Part shown: positions 1 through 8,709 of the stretch, in pieces
How the letters are laid out: each line of letters opens with the position of its first letter
Numbering within the stretch: position 1 is the first letter of the stretch
NCBI RefSeq assembly: GCF_021728295.1
Contig: NZ_JAKJXE010000001.1
Location: forward strand, 124,001 to 188,000
Reading direction: 5' to 3'
Length of the DNA: 64,000 nt
Source of the DNA: Pseudomonas petrae
GTDB taxonomy: Bacteria; Pseudomonadota; Gammaproteobacteria; Pseudomonadales; Pseudomonadaceae
Program-made: the position numbers and the translations under genes
The notes under the pieces: model-generated
What the model was told of the DNA's origin: nothing
Database searches by the model: none
Seen by the model: the letters and a program-made list of their open reading frames with translations, nothing else

Positions 1-1
1 C

Positions 2-100
2 GCCGTGGTTTTTCCGGGCCGTGAACAAGCCGAATTGGATATCGAGTGTAACCGTCCGGCCAAATCAGCTACCCAGGACCGCCAAGCCAAGACATGGTGA
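2..100 (+). CDS. 3' fragment of an unidentified gene
   Basis: An open frame enters from the left edge and ends at a TGA at 98-100, giving 32 residues rich in Arg, Gln and Lys (end: DRQAKTW). I do not recognise the family. It stops just before the decayed IS21-type sequence, so it may be the tail of a gene next to or interrupted by that element, or a chance frame. Only the missing upstream sequence can decide this. Confidence 0.25.
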   Translation, partial: AVVFPGREQAELDIECNRPAKSATQDRQAKTW

Positions 101-158
101 GCGCTTAAATTTTGATCTGACCCCGAAAAGCTGGACACCATCGCCCTAAGTGATGGCG

Positions 159-338
159 TCAGGAAGGTGTGTTTGCCTGACGCTTACTGCTATGTTGCAA
201 GCGGCAGGACTCATTGCCCGTTCAACGATGTGGCATTGATGCGTTATCCGACCCAGCAACGCGGTGGTCAGCTTGGCGTCGTAGAACACGCTCGACCATT
301 CCGAGAAACGAGGTTGGTCGTGATCAAGATCCTGGCGT
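159..338 (-). pseudogene. IS21-family istB remnant (frameshifted)
   Basis: Read on the minus strand, the segment encodes pieces that match the C-terminal part of IS21-family IstB helper ATPases: LITTNL, then FSEWSSVFYDAKLTTALL, then GRITHQCHIVE, then TGNES. They lie in different frames. One base is missing between the TTNL and FSEW parts and another between IVE and TGNES, and the frame ends at a stop at 159-161. IstB loads the IstA transposase in intact elements. This copy lacks its N-terminal half and cannot work. The sequence at about 115-150 (around TTTTCGGGGTCAGATC on the minus strand) may be the old element end. It indicates past transposition at the left flank of the photoreceptor genes. 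Confidence 0.6.
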
Positions 339-527
339 GAGACAAGGCAGGGTCGTCAAACACTTCCCACGTCAGCGACCCTGCATTTTTCTGTCGCTGA
401 AGCGACGCGACAGCGCCAACACCCTGATGGCTGGATCCGCGTCACTCGCGTCCAGTGTTGTCCGGTCTTGTCTGGAGAACTTTAGTTCCTGGCGGTTCAG
501 AGACCCGCGGCCGGCTTGAAATGAGCA

Positions 528-556
528 TTGTACAAATTCTGTACATACGATAGTGT
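528..556 (+). promoter_or_regulatory. Putative pyp promoter with CarH/LitR-like operator repeats
   Basis: Two identical TGTACA boxes lie at 529-534 and 540-545, exactly 11 bp apart, about 70 bp before the pyp start. Head-to-tail 11-bp repeats with core TnTACA are the known target of CarH/LitR MerR-family B12-dependent photoreceptor repressors. A possible sigma70 pair is TTGTAC (528-533) and TAGTGT (551-556) with a 17-bp spacer, so a bound repressor would cover the -35. TGTACA is itself palindromic, so other dimeric regulators are possible. The repeat is seen; the regulator identity is inference. Confidence 0.4.
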
Positions 557-615
557 TTGTGCTGATTAGAACGATATTAAACTGTTTCGCTGCAATTAAG
601 CAGCAGGGGTTACTT

Positions 616-993
616 ATGCAGATGATAAGCTTCGGATCTAATGACATCGAAAATAGTCTAGCCAAAATGTCGACTGGACAACTCGACAAGGTTGCATTTG
701 GAGCTATCCAGCTGGACGCATCCGGTAAAATCCTGCAGTACAACGCTGCGGAAGGTGACATCACGGGCCGCAAGCCGGGTGAAGTGATTGGAAAGAATTT
801 TTTCCGTGATGTTGCACCTTGCACCAATAGACCCGAGTTCCAGGGGCGCTTCGCCGATGGCGTCAAGAATGGCAACCTCAACACCATGTTCGAATATGTC
901 TTCGACTATCAAATGAAGCCCACGAAAGTAAAAGTGCACATGAAGAAGGCCATGACTGGCGACCTCTATTGGGTTTTCGTAAAGCGTCTCTGA
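616..993 (+). CDS. pyp: Photoactive yellow protein (PYP), blue-light photoreceptor
   Basis: Encodes 125 aa, the exact length of the Halorhodospira halophila PYP, and aligns with it without gaps as I remember that sequence. PYP is a cytosolic PAS-fold photoreceptor that binds p-coumaric acid as a thioester and undergoes a blue-light photocycle. All key residues are in register: Cys69 (chromophore thioester), Tyr42 and Glu46 (hydrogen bonds to the phenolate), Thr50, Arg52 (gateway), Phe96, Met100 and Trp119. The ATG at 616 follows AGGGG (605-609); the open frame reaches back to 553 but lacks a better start. The p-coumarate ligase gene follows after 30 bp, as in other PYP loci. Base composition is visibly lower in GC than the surroundings, suggesting transfer. 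Its signalling partner is unknown. Confidence 0.95.
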   Translation: MQMISFGSNDIENSLAKMSTGQLDKVAFGAIQLDASGKILQYNAAEGDITGRKPGEVIGKNFFRDVAPCTNRPEFQGRFADGVKNGNLNTMFEYVFDYQMKPTKVKVHMKKAMTGDLYWVFVKRL

Positions 994-1023
994 TCACTCT
1001 TTTACATTAATCAGCCAGAAAGG

Positions 1024-2319
1024 ATGACCTTGAACCGACTTGAACTGGATAAAGCCAGTATCCTGGCCGTCATAATCTCTGTAATGGCTGATGAACTGAA
1101 AACCCTGCGCCACCTGTCTTCACACCAGACAGGTAGCGAGCGCTGGAGTGCGTCAACCCTGATAGGTGACGTAAAGGAATCATCCCTGCTTGACCACGAT
1201 GAGATCGCAATAGGCGCCGACTCGCTAGAGTTCCTGAGTTTAGCGACCTGTGTTGCGACGTTCTTCAACATCTATGAAAGCGGTCTTGAAGACTATCTGC
1301 TGCGTTTCCAGACCCTCGGGGAATGGGCAGACTTGGTTGTCACTGCCCGCCAGCGCGGATCTAAGAACGTTACGTTTGCTACGTCTGGAAGCACCGGCAC
1401 ACCCAAGCAATGCTTGCAGCAATGGGATGACCTGGTCGCCGAGACCCTTTTTTTTGCTAAATACTTTAGCTCTGACTCTGCTCTTGCGACGCAACGAATC
1501 ATCGCACTCAGTCCATGCCATCATATTTACGGCTTTATTTTCAGCATATTGTTGCCCTTACAGCTGCAATTGCCGGTGGTGCGCGCACCTAAAGCACTGG
1601 GAATTACTCACCAGCGCAAACTACGGGCAGGCGACCTGATGATTGGCTTTCCGTTTATCTGGCGACAATTAAGTCGTCAGGGCACCCGCTTCCCGTCCGG
1701 GGTTACAGCGGTCACCTCTACTGGCCCCTGCGACCCTACGATAATTCGCGAGCTAAGCAATCAAGGCGTGGATCGCATGGTCGAGATCTACGGCTCAAGT
1801 GAAACAGCCGGAATCGGGTTTCGAAGCGATCCCGGGTTACCCTTCCAACTACTTCCGAGATGGCAACGCGGCAGTCATGCCAGCACCCTTGCCGAGTTTG
1901 AAACTGGCACCGAGTATGAATTGAGTGATCACATGAAGTGGCTGGACCATGCACATTTTCTACCTGAAGGTCGTCGCGACGAGGTTGTACAGGTGGCCGG
2001 GATCAATGTGTTTCCGTCTCGCATCGCCGAGCGGTTGCAGTGTCTTCCCGAGATTGCGGCTGCGGCTGTTCGGCTTATGTCCGCACTCGAAGGTGACCGC
2101 CTGAAAGCCTTCATCGTGCCCGCCGAGGATTATGTTGATCTGGAGACTCTGGAGGCATTTCTGCATGCCTGGTGCGTGCGCAATCTAACAGCAGTGGAAC
2201 GCCCCAAAGCGTTCACTTTTGGCCTTACGCTGCCGCATAACTTAATGGGTAAACAGAGCGACTGGCCTATCAAGAGTGGCGTTTCTGCGGAGCCTTCACC
2301 AAGAGAAATCTTGCGCTGA
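1024..2319 (+). CDS. pcl: p-Coumarate:CoA ligase-type activating enzyme for PYP
   Basis: AMP-forming adenylating enzyme of about 431 aa, belonging to the small subfamily that accompanies PYP and supplies activated p-coumarate for Cys69. Visible motifs are the P-loop SGSTGTPK (121-128), YGSSETAG (256-263), GRRDE in the hinge (316-320) and a C-terminal catalytic-lysine motif NLMGK (Lys410). Residues about 60-105 look like an acyl-carrier domain: GADSL with Ser67 followed by helical segments. The Shine-Dalgarno AGAAAGG touches the ATG at 1024, so the in-frame TTG at 1030, six bases downstream of it, may be the real start. Co-transcription with pyp is likely (30-bp gap). No tyrosine ammonia-lyase gene, the usual p-coumarate source, lies next to it. 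Confidence 0.88.
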   Translation: MTLNRLELDKASILAVIISVMADELKTLRHLSSHQTGSERWSASTLIGDVKESSLLDHDEIAIGADSLEFLSLATCVATFFNIYESGLEDYLLRFQTLGEWADLVVTARQRGSKNVTFATSGSTGTPKQCLQQWDDLVAETLFFAKYFSSDSALATQRIIALSPCHHIYGFIFSILLPLQLQLPVVRAPKALGITHQRKLRAGDLMIGFPFIWRQLSRQGTRFPSGVTAVTSTGPCDPTIIRELSNQGVDRMVEIYGSSETAGIGFRSDPGLPFQLLPRWQRGSHASTLAEFETGTEYELSDHMKWLDHAHFLPEGRRDEVVQVAGINVFPSRIAERLQCLPEIAAAAVRLMSALEGDRLKAFIVPAEDYVDLETLEAFLHAWCVRNLTAVERPKAFTFGLTLPHNLMGKQSDWPIKSGVSAEPSPREILR

Positions 2320-2541
2320 GGCACTACTGTTGATCAGTGGGCTGCAGAGAGGCGCAATCTGTCTACATGCTCACGCGCATCAGCGAGAAGCTGGACTAAA
2401 CGTCCATGGTGTTTACCGTTGAGCGCCATGTGCTTGGTAAATCGGTCTGTAATGACTGCGAAGAGCCAGTTCTTGCGACCAAGGGCCCATGGTCTGATTT
2501 GGTTCTTTGTCCAATTACCTGAGTGCAGAAATGCGCCGCCT

Positions 2542-4119
2542 TCAAACACCCAGTGTTAAGGGTAAAACCTCGGCAAGGTGATCCTCTCCACAAAGACCCT
2601 GAATCAATTGTCCCTCGACGCGGTTGCGACCTTTGGTCTTAGCGAGGTAAAGGAGTCGGTCTGCTGCTTCCAGAGCGGCTGTATACCCTTCTTTCTGTGG
2701 TGCGTTGATCACTACCACACCCGAGCTGATCGTGAGTTTGCCCAGCGGGCTGGCTGAGTGTTCTATAAAGGTGTCCGCAATGGATGATTTGACTTTTTCG
2801 GCCACCCTCAACGCACCCGCCAAATCCGTTTCGGGTAGCAGAATGACAAACTCTTCACCGCCATAGCGTGCCGCGACATCACCGGCCCGCTTGACGCTGT
2901 TGCCGATGAGCCCCGCGACCTGCTTGAGGCAGTCGTCACCTCGCAGATGGCCGTAGGTGTCGTTGTATTGCTTGAACCAGTCAATATCCAACAAAATAAT
3001 TGCGATCGTTGACTTATTGCGGCTTGCCCGTGCCCACTCCCGTTGCAAGGCTGCGTCAAAGCAACGTCGATTGGGCAGATGCGTCAAGCTGTCGGTCTGA
3101 GCGATGATCTCCAGCTCGTTTCGAGCGATGTTCAGTTCCCCTTCCGCAGTCATCACCTGCTTGATTTGTCGGTACAACAAGATGCCCAGCAAAGCCAAAG
3201 CCAGAATAATCATGCCTGTCAGGGTCATGGATCTTTGCGCATAGGCCCACCAGGGCGCGATCACATACTGGAAAGAGACGCCAGCAGCGGCGACGATGGG
3301 TAATCCGGACACGCGCCGATACGCATAGATCCTTTCTACGCCATCCACTACGGATGTGATCAAGGCGGTACCGCTGTCGCTATAGGGCAGATAGCGAGTG
3401 AAAATATCGCCCTTCGCCACGTTGGTCGTCATCAATGCGGTTAGCGTAGGCCGCCGAGCGAGCAGATCGCCATTGTTCAGAGCCAGAAATATGACGCCCT
3501 GGTCGTCTACATCCATACGCTCAAAAAACGTCTGAAAATAATCCACGGGGACAGTAGCCAAGGCAACACCGGCGAAACTGCCGTCAGCAGCAGTGATACG
3601 CCGACTGATCGGGATAACCATGTCTCCCGTACTCCGGCTTCGCACAATGGAACCGATGTGGATGGATTCATCTGCGTTATCGCGGTGATAGATGAAGTAG
3701 CCGCGGTCGCTGTTATTTTTAGTCTGTATTCCTTTGGAAAAGGAGTTGGCGACCCAATTGCCATGAGCATCGTAGATGAAGAGCCCCTGAATCCCTTCCA
3801 CGTTCACGGCGGCTTGAGCCATCAGCTTCGTTAATCGTGTTTGCTGCTCACCGGCGATGCCGTCATGTTCAACACGCTCAACGAGATCGCGCAGCGTGTT
3901 ATCAGCCTGTCTCAGGGTGTCCTGGGCTTGTTGCTCAGCGGCAAGAACGATGTTGGAAACCGCAACTTTAGCGGTGGCGACGCGCTCAAGCTTGGACTGG
4001 TTCATCTGCCAGACGGTAGCCAAAATCAACGACAGACAGACCAAAGCAATGAAGCTGATCAGCGCTGTGGTGAGCGCCGAGGCTGTCAGCCTCGTCGACA
4101 TAAAGGAGAGATGCTTCAT
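2542..4119 (-). CDS. Membrane-anchored diguanylate cyclase (dCACHE-like sensor, GGDEF)
   Basis: 525 aa with an N-terminal membrane helix (about 15-38), a periplasmic sensor region of about 250 residues of dCACHE type, a second membrane helix (about 293-318) and a C-terminal GGDEF domain. The active-site motif is GGEEF (420-424). The product-inhibition site RAGD (411-414) sits exactly five residues before it, so a working, feedback-controlled cyclase making c-di-GMP from two GTP is expected. It is convergent with the PYP-ligase pair. Some photosynthetic bacteria couple PYP to GGDEF output in one protein, but here proximity is the only link. The start is uncertain: an alternative ATG lies six codons in and neither has a strong Shine-Dalgarno. 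Confidence 0.88.
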   Translation of the reverse strand: MKHLSFMSTRLTASALTTALISFIALVCLSLILATVWQMNQSKLERVATAKVAVSNIVLAAEQQAQDTLRQADNTLRDLVERVEHDGIAGEQQTRLTKLMAQAAVNVEGIQGLFIYDAHGNWVANSFSKGIQTKNNSDRGYFIYHRDNADESIHIGSIVRSRSTGDMVIPISRRITAADGSFAGVALATVPVDYFQTFFERMDVDDQGVIFLALNNGDLLARRPTLTALMTTNVAKGDIFTRYLPYSDSGTALITSVVDGVERIYAYRRVSGLPIVAAAGVSFQYVIAPWWAYAQRSMTLTGMIILALALLGILLYRQIKQVMTAEGELNIARNELEIIAQTDSLTHLPNRRCFDAALQREWARASRNKSTIAIILLDIDWFKQYNDTYGHLRGDDCLKQVAGLIGNSVKRAGDVAARYGGEEFVILLPETDLAGALRVAEKVKSSIADTFIEHSASPLGKLTISSGVVVINAPQKEGYTAALEAADRLLYLAKTKGRNRVEGQLIQGLCGEDHLAEVLPLTLGV

Positions 4120-4248
4120 AGGGGCGTCATCGGATTGGCGGTAGGAAGGGCTATGCAGTTTCCGTACCGTAGGTATTGCGGATGATGCGTGAGGACACTT
4201 GAGTCAGACCACTATCGGCCCCACGCGGTCAGCCACTCGATCCAATGC

Positions 4249-5112
4249 TCATCGCGCGGTGAAAAATGCCTTGAGTGCGCTAGCCAGTTCAGCTGAATTT
4301 TCCTCAGCCATATGATGGCCACTGTCTATTCCTGCGCCTGTGACTTTCTGCTCCGCCCACGGCTGCCACACGGAGAGTACATCGCCATAGAGGTCCTCCA
4401 GATCGTCCTTCAACGACCAGATAACATGAAGCGGGCATTGAAGTTTGCGCCCGGCATGCCGGTCTTCTCTGTCATGCAGGTAATCCAGTTCGATGCCCGA
4501 GCGGTAATCGCCCAACATCCCGATCACGGTCGCAGGATCATGAATCGCGGCCTGAAAGTCTTCATAATTCTCAAGCCCCATTGCCTCTGCGCAGCCCCCA
4601 TACCAAGCCTTGGGATCCGCGAGAATAGCCTGCTCCGGCTTGTCTGACTGGGCGTAGAAAAACCAGTGCCACCCATCGGTAGCAAACTGCACCTGACTCC
4701 GTTCAAGGGCTTCCAGAATAGGCACGCCGTCCAGGATCGCCAACTTCAGCACCCTGGACGAATGATCCAGCGCGGTACGAAAAGCGGTGTAGCTGCCGCG
4801 GTCATGACCTGCCAGGTAAAACGTGTCGAACCCAAGCCTGTCCATCAAAGCGACACAGTCACGCCCTTTCGCTCTCTTTGAAAACGCCTCGTAGTCATGG
4901 GGATCCGCTGGCTTGATGGACTTCCCAAAGCCCCTCAGGTCAGGGCAGACCACCGTAAATGATTTCGCAAGCAGTGGCGCAACTTGATGCCAGGTCGTGT
5001 GGGTGCGCGGATGACCATGAAGCAGCAGTAACGGAGGCCCCGAGCCACCGTAGCGGACCCGCAATGTCGCCTCAGCCAACTCAATCATCTCAAGGTGGAA
5101 ACCTTCGAACAT
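4249..5112 (-). CDS. Alpha/beta hydrolase, haloacetate dehalogenase-like
   Basis: 287 aa alpha/beta-hydrolase with the fold and motifs of the fluoroacetate/haloacetate dehalogenase (DehH1) branch. The oxyanion motif HGHPRTHTTWH is near residues 32-42. The nucleophile motif GHDRG carries an Asp (about 104) rather than Ser. A His-Trp pair (about 149-150) sits where the halide-binding pocket of that family lies, and a His near GIDSGHH completes the triad. The family hydrolyses C-F or C-Cl bonds in haloacetates, but many relatives are epoxide hydrolases, so the substrate is open. ATG at 5112 is preferred because GAGGA lies eight bases before it; a GTG at 5118 is in frame. It appears to be a single-gene unit. 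Confidence 0.75.
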   Translation of the reverse strand: MFEGFHLEMIELAEATLRVRYGGSGPPLLLLHGHPRTHTTWHQVAPLLAKSFTVVCPDLRGFGKSIKPADPHDYEAFSKRAKGRDCVALMDRLGFDTFYLAGHDRGSYTAFRTALDHSSRVLKLAILDGVPILEALERSQVQFATDGWHWFFYAQSDKPEQAILADPKAWYGGCAEAMGLENYEDFQAAIHDPATVIGMLGDYRSGIELDYLHDREDRHAGRKLQCPLHVIWSLKDDLEDLYGDVLSVWQPWAEQKVTGAGIDSGHHMAEENSAELASALKAFFTAR

Positions 5113-5389
5113 CTTCACATCCTCGATGTGCGCTTTCGGCTATAGACGATAGCCCACTGCGATTCAGGCGATGAGCAAGATCCGTGGGATTCACATAAGC
5201 GTTCAATCCCATAAGCTTTGGTATCACGAGTGTCTGCCCCAGGTTCGATAGCTGCCAACCGCGCACTCGCCAGCGCATCTTGAATTCGAGGGGCGGACTC
5301 GGCTCCGGCGCTGCGGCCGCAATGCGTCGACAAGACACGATGACCCGGCGGCGAAACACTCTGATCCCAAGAAAAGTCCCGCCAGAATT

Positions 5390-5432
5390 TTTACGGTTTT
5401 TTTACGGCGCACGGTGTGTCCATACCGATAAT
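5390..5432 (+). promoter_or_regulatory. Putative kup promoter with T-rich direct repeat
   Basis: Two TTTACGG heptamers at 5390-5396 and 5401-5407 are spaced 11 bp apart and end just where a -35 would fall, 17 bp before a good -10 GATAAT (5427-5432). T-rich tandem repeats on one helix face overlapping the -35 are typical targets of OmpR-family response regulators. Regulator identity is not known. Transcription from here would give a leader of about 170 bases before kup. Confidence 0.35.
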
Positions 5433-5509
5433 GGGCAAATATTTTCCACCCCCTGTCACAGTGCAATAGGGCGACTGTGCAGCTTTAGCCGCCGTCACCT
5501 GCCATCTGC

Positions 5510-5531
5510 GTCGCCAGCCAAGCCTGGCGAC
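5510..5531 (+). other. Hairpin in the kup leader
   Basis: An 8-bp perfect stem (GTCGCCAG/CTGGCGAC) with a 6-base loop lies about 80 bp before the chosen kup start and directly before an in-frame ATG at 5532. There is no U-run after it, so it is not a terminator. It could stabilise the leader or hide that ATG. Confidence 0.3.
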
Positions 5532-5609
5532 ATGTGCGACGGCTCCATCCAGTTTGGCTCTGAATCCCATGAAATTGCGCTTCGGCCAGCCCCTTCGAGA
5601 CGCAAAAAA

Positions 5610-7511
5610 TTGAGTGATAACCGAACGAGTTCTACTGAAACCAATGCGCCAAAAACGTCAGCGGCGGCGATGCTGGTGGCTGCGGTCGGCGTGGTATACG
5701 GCGATATCGGAACAAGCCCCCTTTACACGCTCAAAGAGGTCTTCTCAGGTCATTACGGTGTCCAGCCGAACGAAGCCAGTGTGCTGGGCATCCTGTCGCT
5801 GATTTTCTGGTCCCTCATCTGGGTAGTGTCGGCCAAATACGTACTGTTCATTCTGCGCGCAGACAATCAGGGCGAAGGCGGAATCATGGCGTTGACGGCA
5901 TTGGCCCGGCGCTCGGCCGCACACTATCCCCTTCTCGGCAAAACCCTGGTGTTGCTCGGGGTGTTTGGCGCCGCGCTGTTTTATGGCGACAGCATGATCA
6001 CGCCGGCCATCTCCGTGCTCTCGGCGGTGGAAGGGCTACAGCTCGCTTTTGATGGAATAGAAAACTGGGTAGTGCCGCTGTCAGTTGTGGTCCTGGTCGG
6101 CTTGTTCTTGATACAGAAGCACGGTACGGCGCGCCTCGGCGTGCTGTTCGGACCAATAATGGTGCTGTGGTTTACAGTGCTGGGGGCGCTCGGCATCTAC
6201 GGCATCCTGCAGCGCCCTGAAGTGCTTCATGCATTGAATCCATTCTGGGCGGTCAATTTCTTCGCGGCGAATCCGGGCATCGGCATCACCATACTGGGCG
6301 CGGTTGTACTGGCGTTGACGGGCGCTGAGGCGCTGTACGCCGACATGGGGCACTTCGGACGCAAGCCGATTGCGCGCGCCTGGTTCTTGTTGGTACTGCC
6401 GGGCCTGGCGCTGAATTACTTTGGGCAGGGCGCGCTTATATTGGGCAACCCGGAGGCTGTGCGAAATCCGTTTTATCTTCTGGCGCCCGAGTGGGCACTG
6501 TTGCCAATGGTCGCGCTGTCAACGCTGGCAACGATCATCGCGTCTCAAGCTGTGATTTCCGGCGCATTCTCACTCACCCGCCAAGCCATTCAGCTGGGGT
6601 ATGTGCCCAGGATGTTCATCCAGCACACTTCAAGTCAGGAACAGGGGCAGATCTACATTGGCGCCGTTAACTGGACGCTGATGGCGGGCGTTGTGCTGCT
6701 GGTCATCGGCTTTGAATCGTCCAGTGCCCTGGCGGCCGCTTACGGCGTAGCAGTGACGGGCACGATGCTGATCACCACGATTCTGGCTTCCTCGATCGTG
6801 TTGCTGCTCTGGAAAACGCCTCGCTGGTTTGCGATACCCATGTTGTTAGGGTTTTTGCTGGTCGACATTCTTTTCTTCAGTGCCAACGCGGCCAAGATTC
6901 TCCAGGGAGGCGCTTTTCCGGTGGTTGCGGGCATCGTTCTGTTCATCCTGATGACGACTTGGAAGAAGGGCCGCAGGATTGTCCTCGAGAGGCTCGACGA
7001 AACATCGCTTCAGTTGCCCGCGTTCATCGACAGCATCCGCGCACAGTCCCCCCACCGTGTGCGCGGCACAGCGGTTTTCCTGACAGCCAAGGCCGATGGC
7101 GTCCCCCACGCGCTGCTGCACAACCTGCTGCACAACCAGGTGCTTCATGAGCGCGTGGTGTTGCTGACGGTGGTGTCGGAAGACACGCCCAGGGTGTCGC
7201 CGGATCGAAGATTTGAAATTCAGGCGATGGGCGAGGGTTTCTACCGAGTCAGTCTGCATTTTGGTTTTATCGAGGAGCCTGATGTCCCGGCAGCATTGAA
7301 GCTTTGCCAGCTGCGAGACCTGAGTTTCGATCCGATGAAAACGACCTTTTTCCTCAGTCGCGAAACCGTCATCTCCACCCGTCGTACCGGAATGTCCCGC
7401 TGGAGAGAGGGCCTGTTTTCGATTTTGTTGAAGAATGCCAATGGCAATCTGAAGTACTTCAAGCTGCCGCTCAACCGTGTGATTGAGCTTGGAACGCAGG
7501 TCGAGATGTGA
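5610..7511 (+). CDS. kup: Low-affinity potassium uptake protein Kup
   Basis: Inner-membrane K+/H+ symporter of the KUP/HAK family. The N-terminal signature [14 protein letters not shown] opens the first of about 12 membrane helices, followed by the long cytosolic C-terminal tail of about 170 residues. The in-frame TTG at 5610 gives 633 aa, the usual length of pseudomonad Kup; an ATG at 5532 would add 26 residues and the open frame runs back to 5280. I prefer TTG by length, although its Shine-Dalgarno (GAGACG) is weak. The divalent-cation channel gene corA follows on the same strand after 84 bp, suggesting a shared cation-homeostasis role. Confidence 0.92.
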   Translation: MSDNRTSSTETNAPKTSAAAMLVAAVGVVYGDIGTSPLYTLKEVFSGHYGVQPNEASVLGILSLIFWSLIWVVSAKYVLFILRADNQGEGGIMALTALARRSAAHYPLLGKTLVLLGVFGAALFYGDSMITPAISVLSAVEGLQLAFDGIENWVVPLSVVVLVGLFLIQKHGTARLGVLFGPIMVLWFTVLGALGIYGILQRPEVLHALNPFWAVNFFAANPGIGITILGAVVLALTGAEALYADMGHFGRKPIARAWFLLVLPGLALNYFGQGALILGNPEAVRNPFYLLAPEWALLPMVALSTLATIIASQAVISGAFSLTRQAIQLGYVPRMFIQHTSSQEQGQIYIGAVNWTLMAGVVLLVIGFESSSALAAAYGVAVTGTMLITTILASSIVLLLWKTPRWFAIPMLLGFLLVDILFFSANAAKILQGGAFPVVAGIVLFILMTTWKKGRRIVLERLDETSLQLPAFIDSIRAQSPHRVRGTAVFLTAKADGVPHALLHNLLHNQVLHERVVLLTVVSEDTPRVSPDRRFEIQAMGEGFYRVSLHFGFIEEPDVPAALKLCQLRDLSFDPMKTTFFLSRETVISTRRTGMSRWREGLFSILLKNANGNLKYFKLPLNRVIELGTQVEM

Positions 7512-7595
7512 CCCGCGCAATCGATCAACGTGTAGATAGGCCACCGGTCAGGATGATCCGCTGGCACACCAGTGAATTCGCCCTGACGGTGCTCA

Positions 7596-8579
7596 ATGTC
7601 TGATCAGCAAGCCAGCATCATTAATTGCGCCGCCTACAAACAGGGACACAAGGCGCAGAGTTTCCCTATTGATGACATCAGCGAGGTCATGAGCCAGCCC
7701 GATACATTTGTGTGGGTGGGGCTGCTTGAACCCGATGATGCGCTGCTGACAAAAATGCAGGAAGAGTTCGGCCTTCATGACTTGGCTGTCGAAGACGCCC
7801 GTCACGCTCATCAGAGTCCAAAGCTTGAAGAGTATGGAGACACGCTGTTTGTTGTCTTGTATTCGGCCAAACTGGTAAACGGAAAAATAGTGACCGGCGA
7901 GACGCATATTTTCATTGGCGCCACGTTCATCCTGTCGGTCAGGCATGGCAATGCATTGAGTTATCGATCTGTCCGCGAACGGTGCGAAGACACGTCCGAC
8001 AAATTGGCGCAAGGCCCGGGGTATGTGTTGTACGCGCTGATCGATTTCGTCGTCGATCAATACCAGCCTTGCCTGAAGCACCTTCAGAAAGAGTTTCGGC
8101 GTCTGGAGGAGGAGTTATTCAGCGTGCTACCGCCCAAGGATAATCTTCAGAGCTTTTATCAGCTGAAAAACGAAATAATGGTGCTGGACGCCGCTGCGGT
8201 TCCTTTGGCTGAAATCTGTACGGGGCTACTGAGGTTTCATGGGGATATCATCCCCAAAGAATCCCGTATTTATTACCGTGACATTCTGGATCACGTCGGG
8301 GGTATCACGGCAGATTGCAATCGGATGCGAGAGATGATCGCCGCTGCGATGCAGGTGGCGCTGGCGCAAATCACGATTCGTCAGAATGAAGTGGTCAAGA
8401 AGCTCGCGGGCTGGGGCGCAATACTCGCTGTGCCCACGATGGTATTCAGCCTGTACGGGATGAACTTCCAAGTCATGCCTGAGCTGGGCTGGAAGTACGG
8501 TTATCCGGCGGCGCTCACAGGCGTCATCCTGGGATGTTCGTTTCTCTACCGCAAGCTGCGAAAGGTCGGCTGGATATAG
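7596..8579 (+). CDS. corA: CorA-family magnesium/cobalt transport protein
   Basis: 327 aa with a soluble N-terminal alpha/beta domain, a long helical stalk (about 150-265) and two C-terminal membrane helices. The family hallmark YGMN lies at about 287-290, at the end of the first helix, where it forms the selectivity filter of the pentameric channel. Length and layout are standard. The mainly hydrophobic C-terminus ends in the basic KLRKVGWI. It follows kup on the same strand and may be read through from it. Confidence 0.9.
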   Translation: MSDQQASIINCAAYKQGHKAQSFPIDDISEVMSQPDTFVWVGLLEPDDALLTKMQEEFGLHDLAVEDARHAHQSPKLEEYGDTLFVVLYSAKLVNGKIVTGETHIFIGATFILSVRHGNALSYRSVRERCEDTSDKLAQGPGYVLYALIDFVVDQYQPCLKHLQKEFRRLEEELFSVLPPKDNLQSFYQLKNEIMVLDAAAVPLAEICTGLLRFHGDIIPKESRIYYRDILDHVGGITADCNRMREMIAAAMQVALAQITIRQNEVVKKLAGWGAILAVPTMVFSLYGMNFQVMPELGWKYGYPAALTGVILGCSFLYRKLRKVGWI

Positions 8580-8589
8580 TGCTCCGCTG

Positions 8590-8709
8590 TTACCGACGAT
8601 CTTTGGTTCTTTTCGAATAGTGTGCGCCCAACTTTTCAAAGATGAAGGTTGCCAGACCAAATACACCGATCAATAAAATAATCATCATGCCCAAGTCTGA
8701 ATGATTCAT
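8590..8709 (-). CDS. 39-aa single-pass membrane protein
   Basis: A short frame begins at ATG 8709 after a good Shine-Dalgarno (AGGTGGG, about six bases away) and ends at TAA 8590-8592. It encodes 39 residues: a short polar N-terminus (MNHSDLG), one hydrophobic helix of about 17 residues (MMIILLIGVFGLATFIF) and a basic tail ending SKRTKDRR, the layout of small inner-membrane regulatory peptides. It is convergent with corA, with only 10 bp between the two stop codons. I do not recognise the family. A TTTACGG repeat like that before kup lies upstream at 8783-8800. Confidence 0.6.
   Translation of the reverse strand: MNHSDLGMMIILLIGVFGLATFIFEKLGAHYSKRTKDRR

Noticed and set aside
372..887. 171-codon minus-strand frame across the pyp 5' region
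   Set aside because: Opposes the intact PYP gene and ends in the IS-derived stretch; no family match and no ribosome site.
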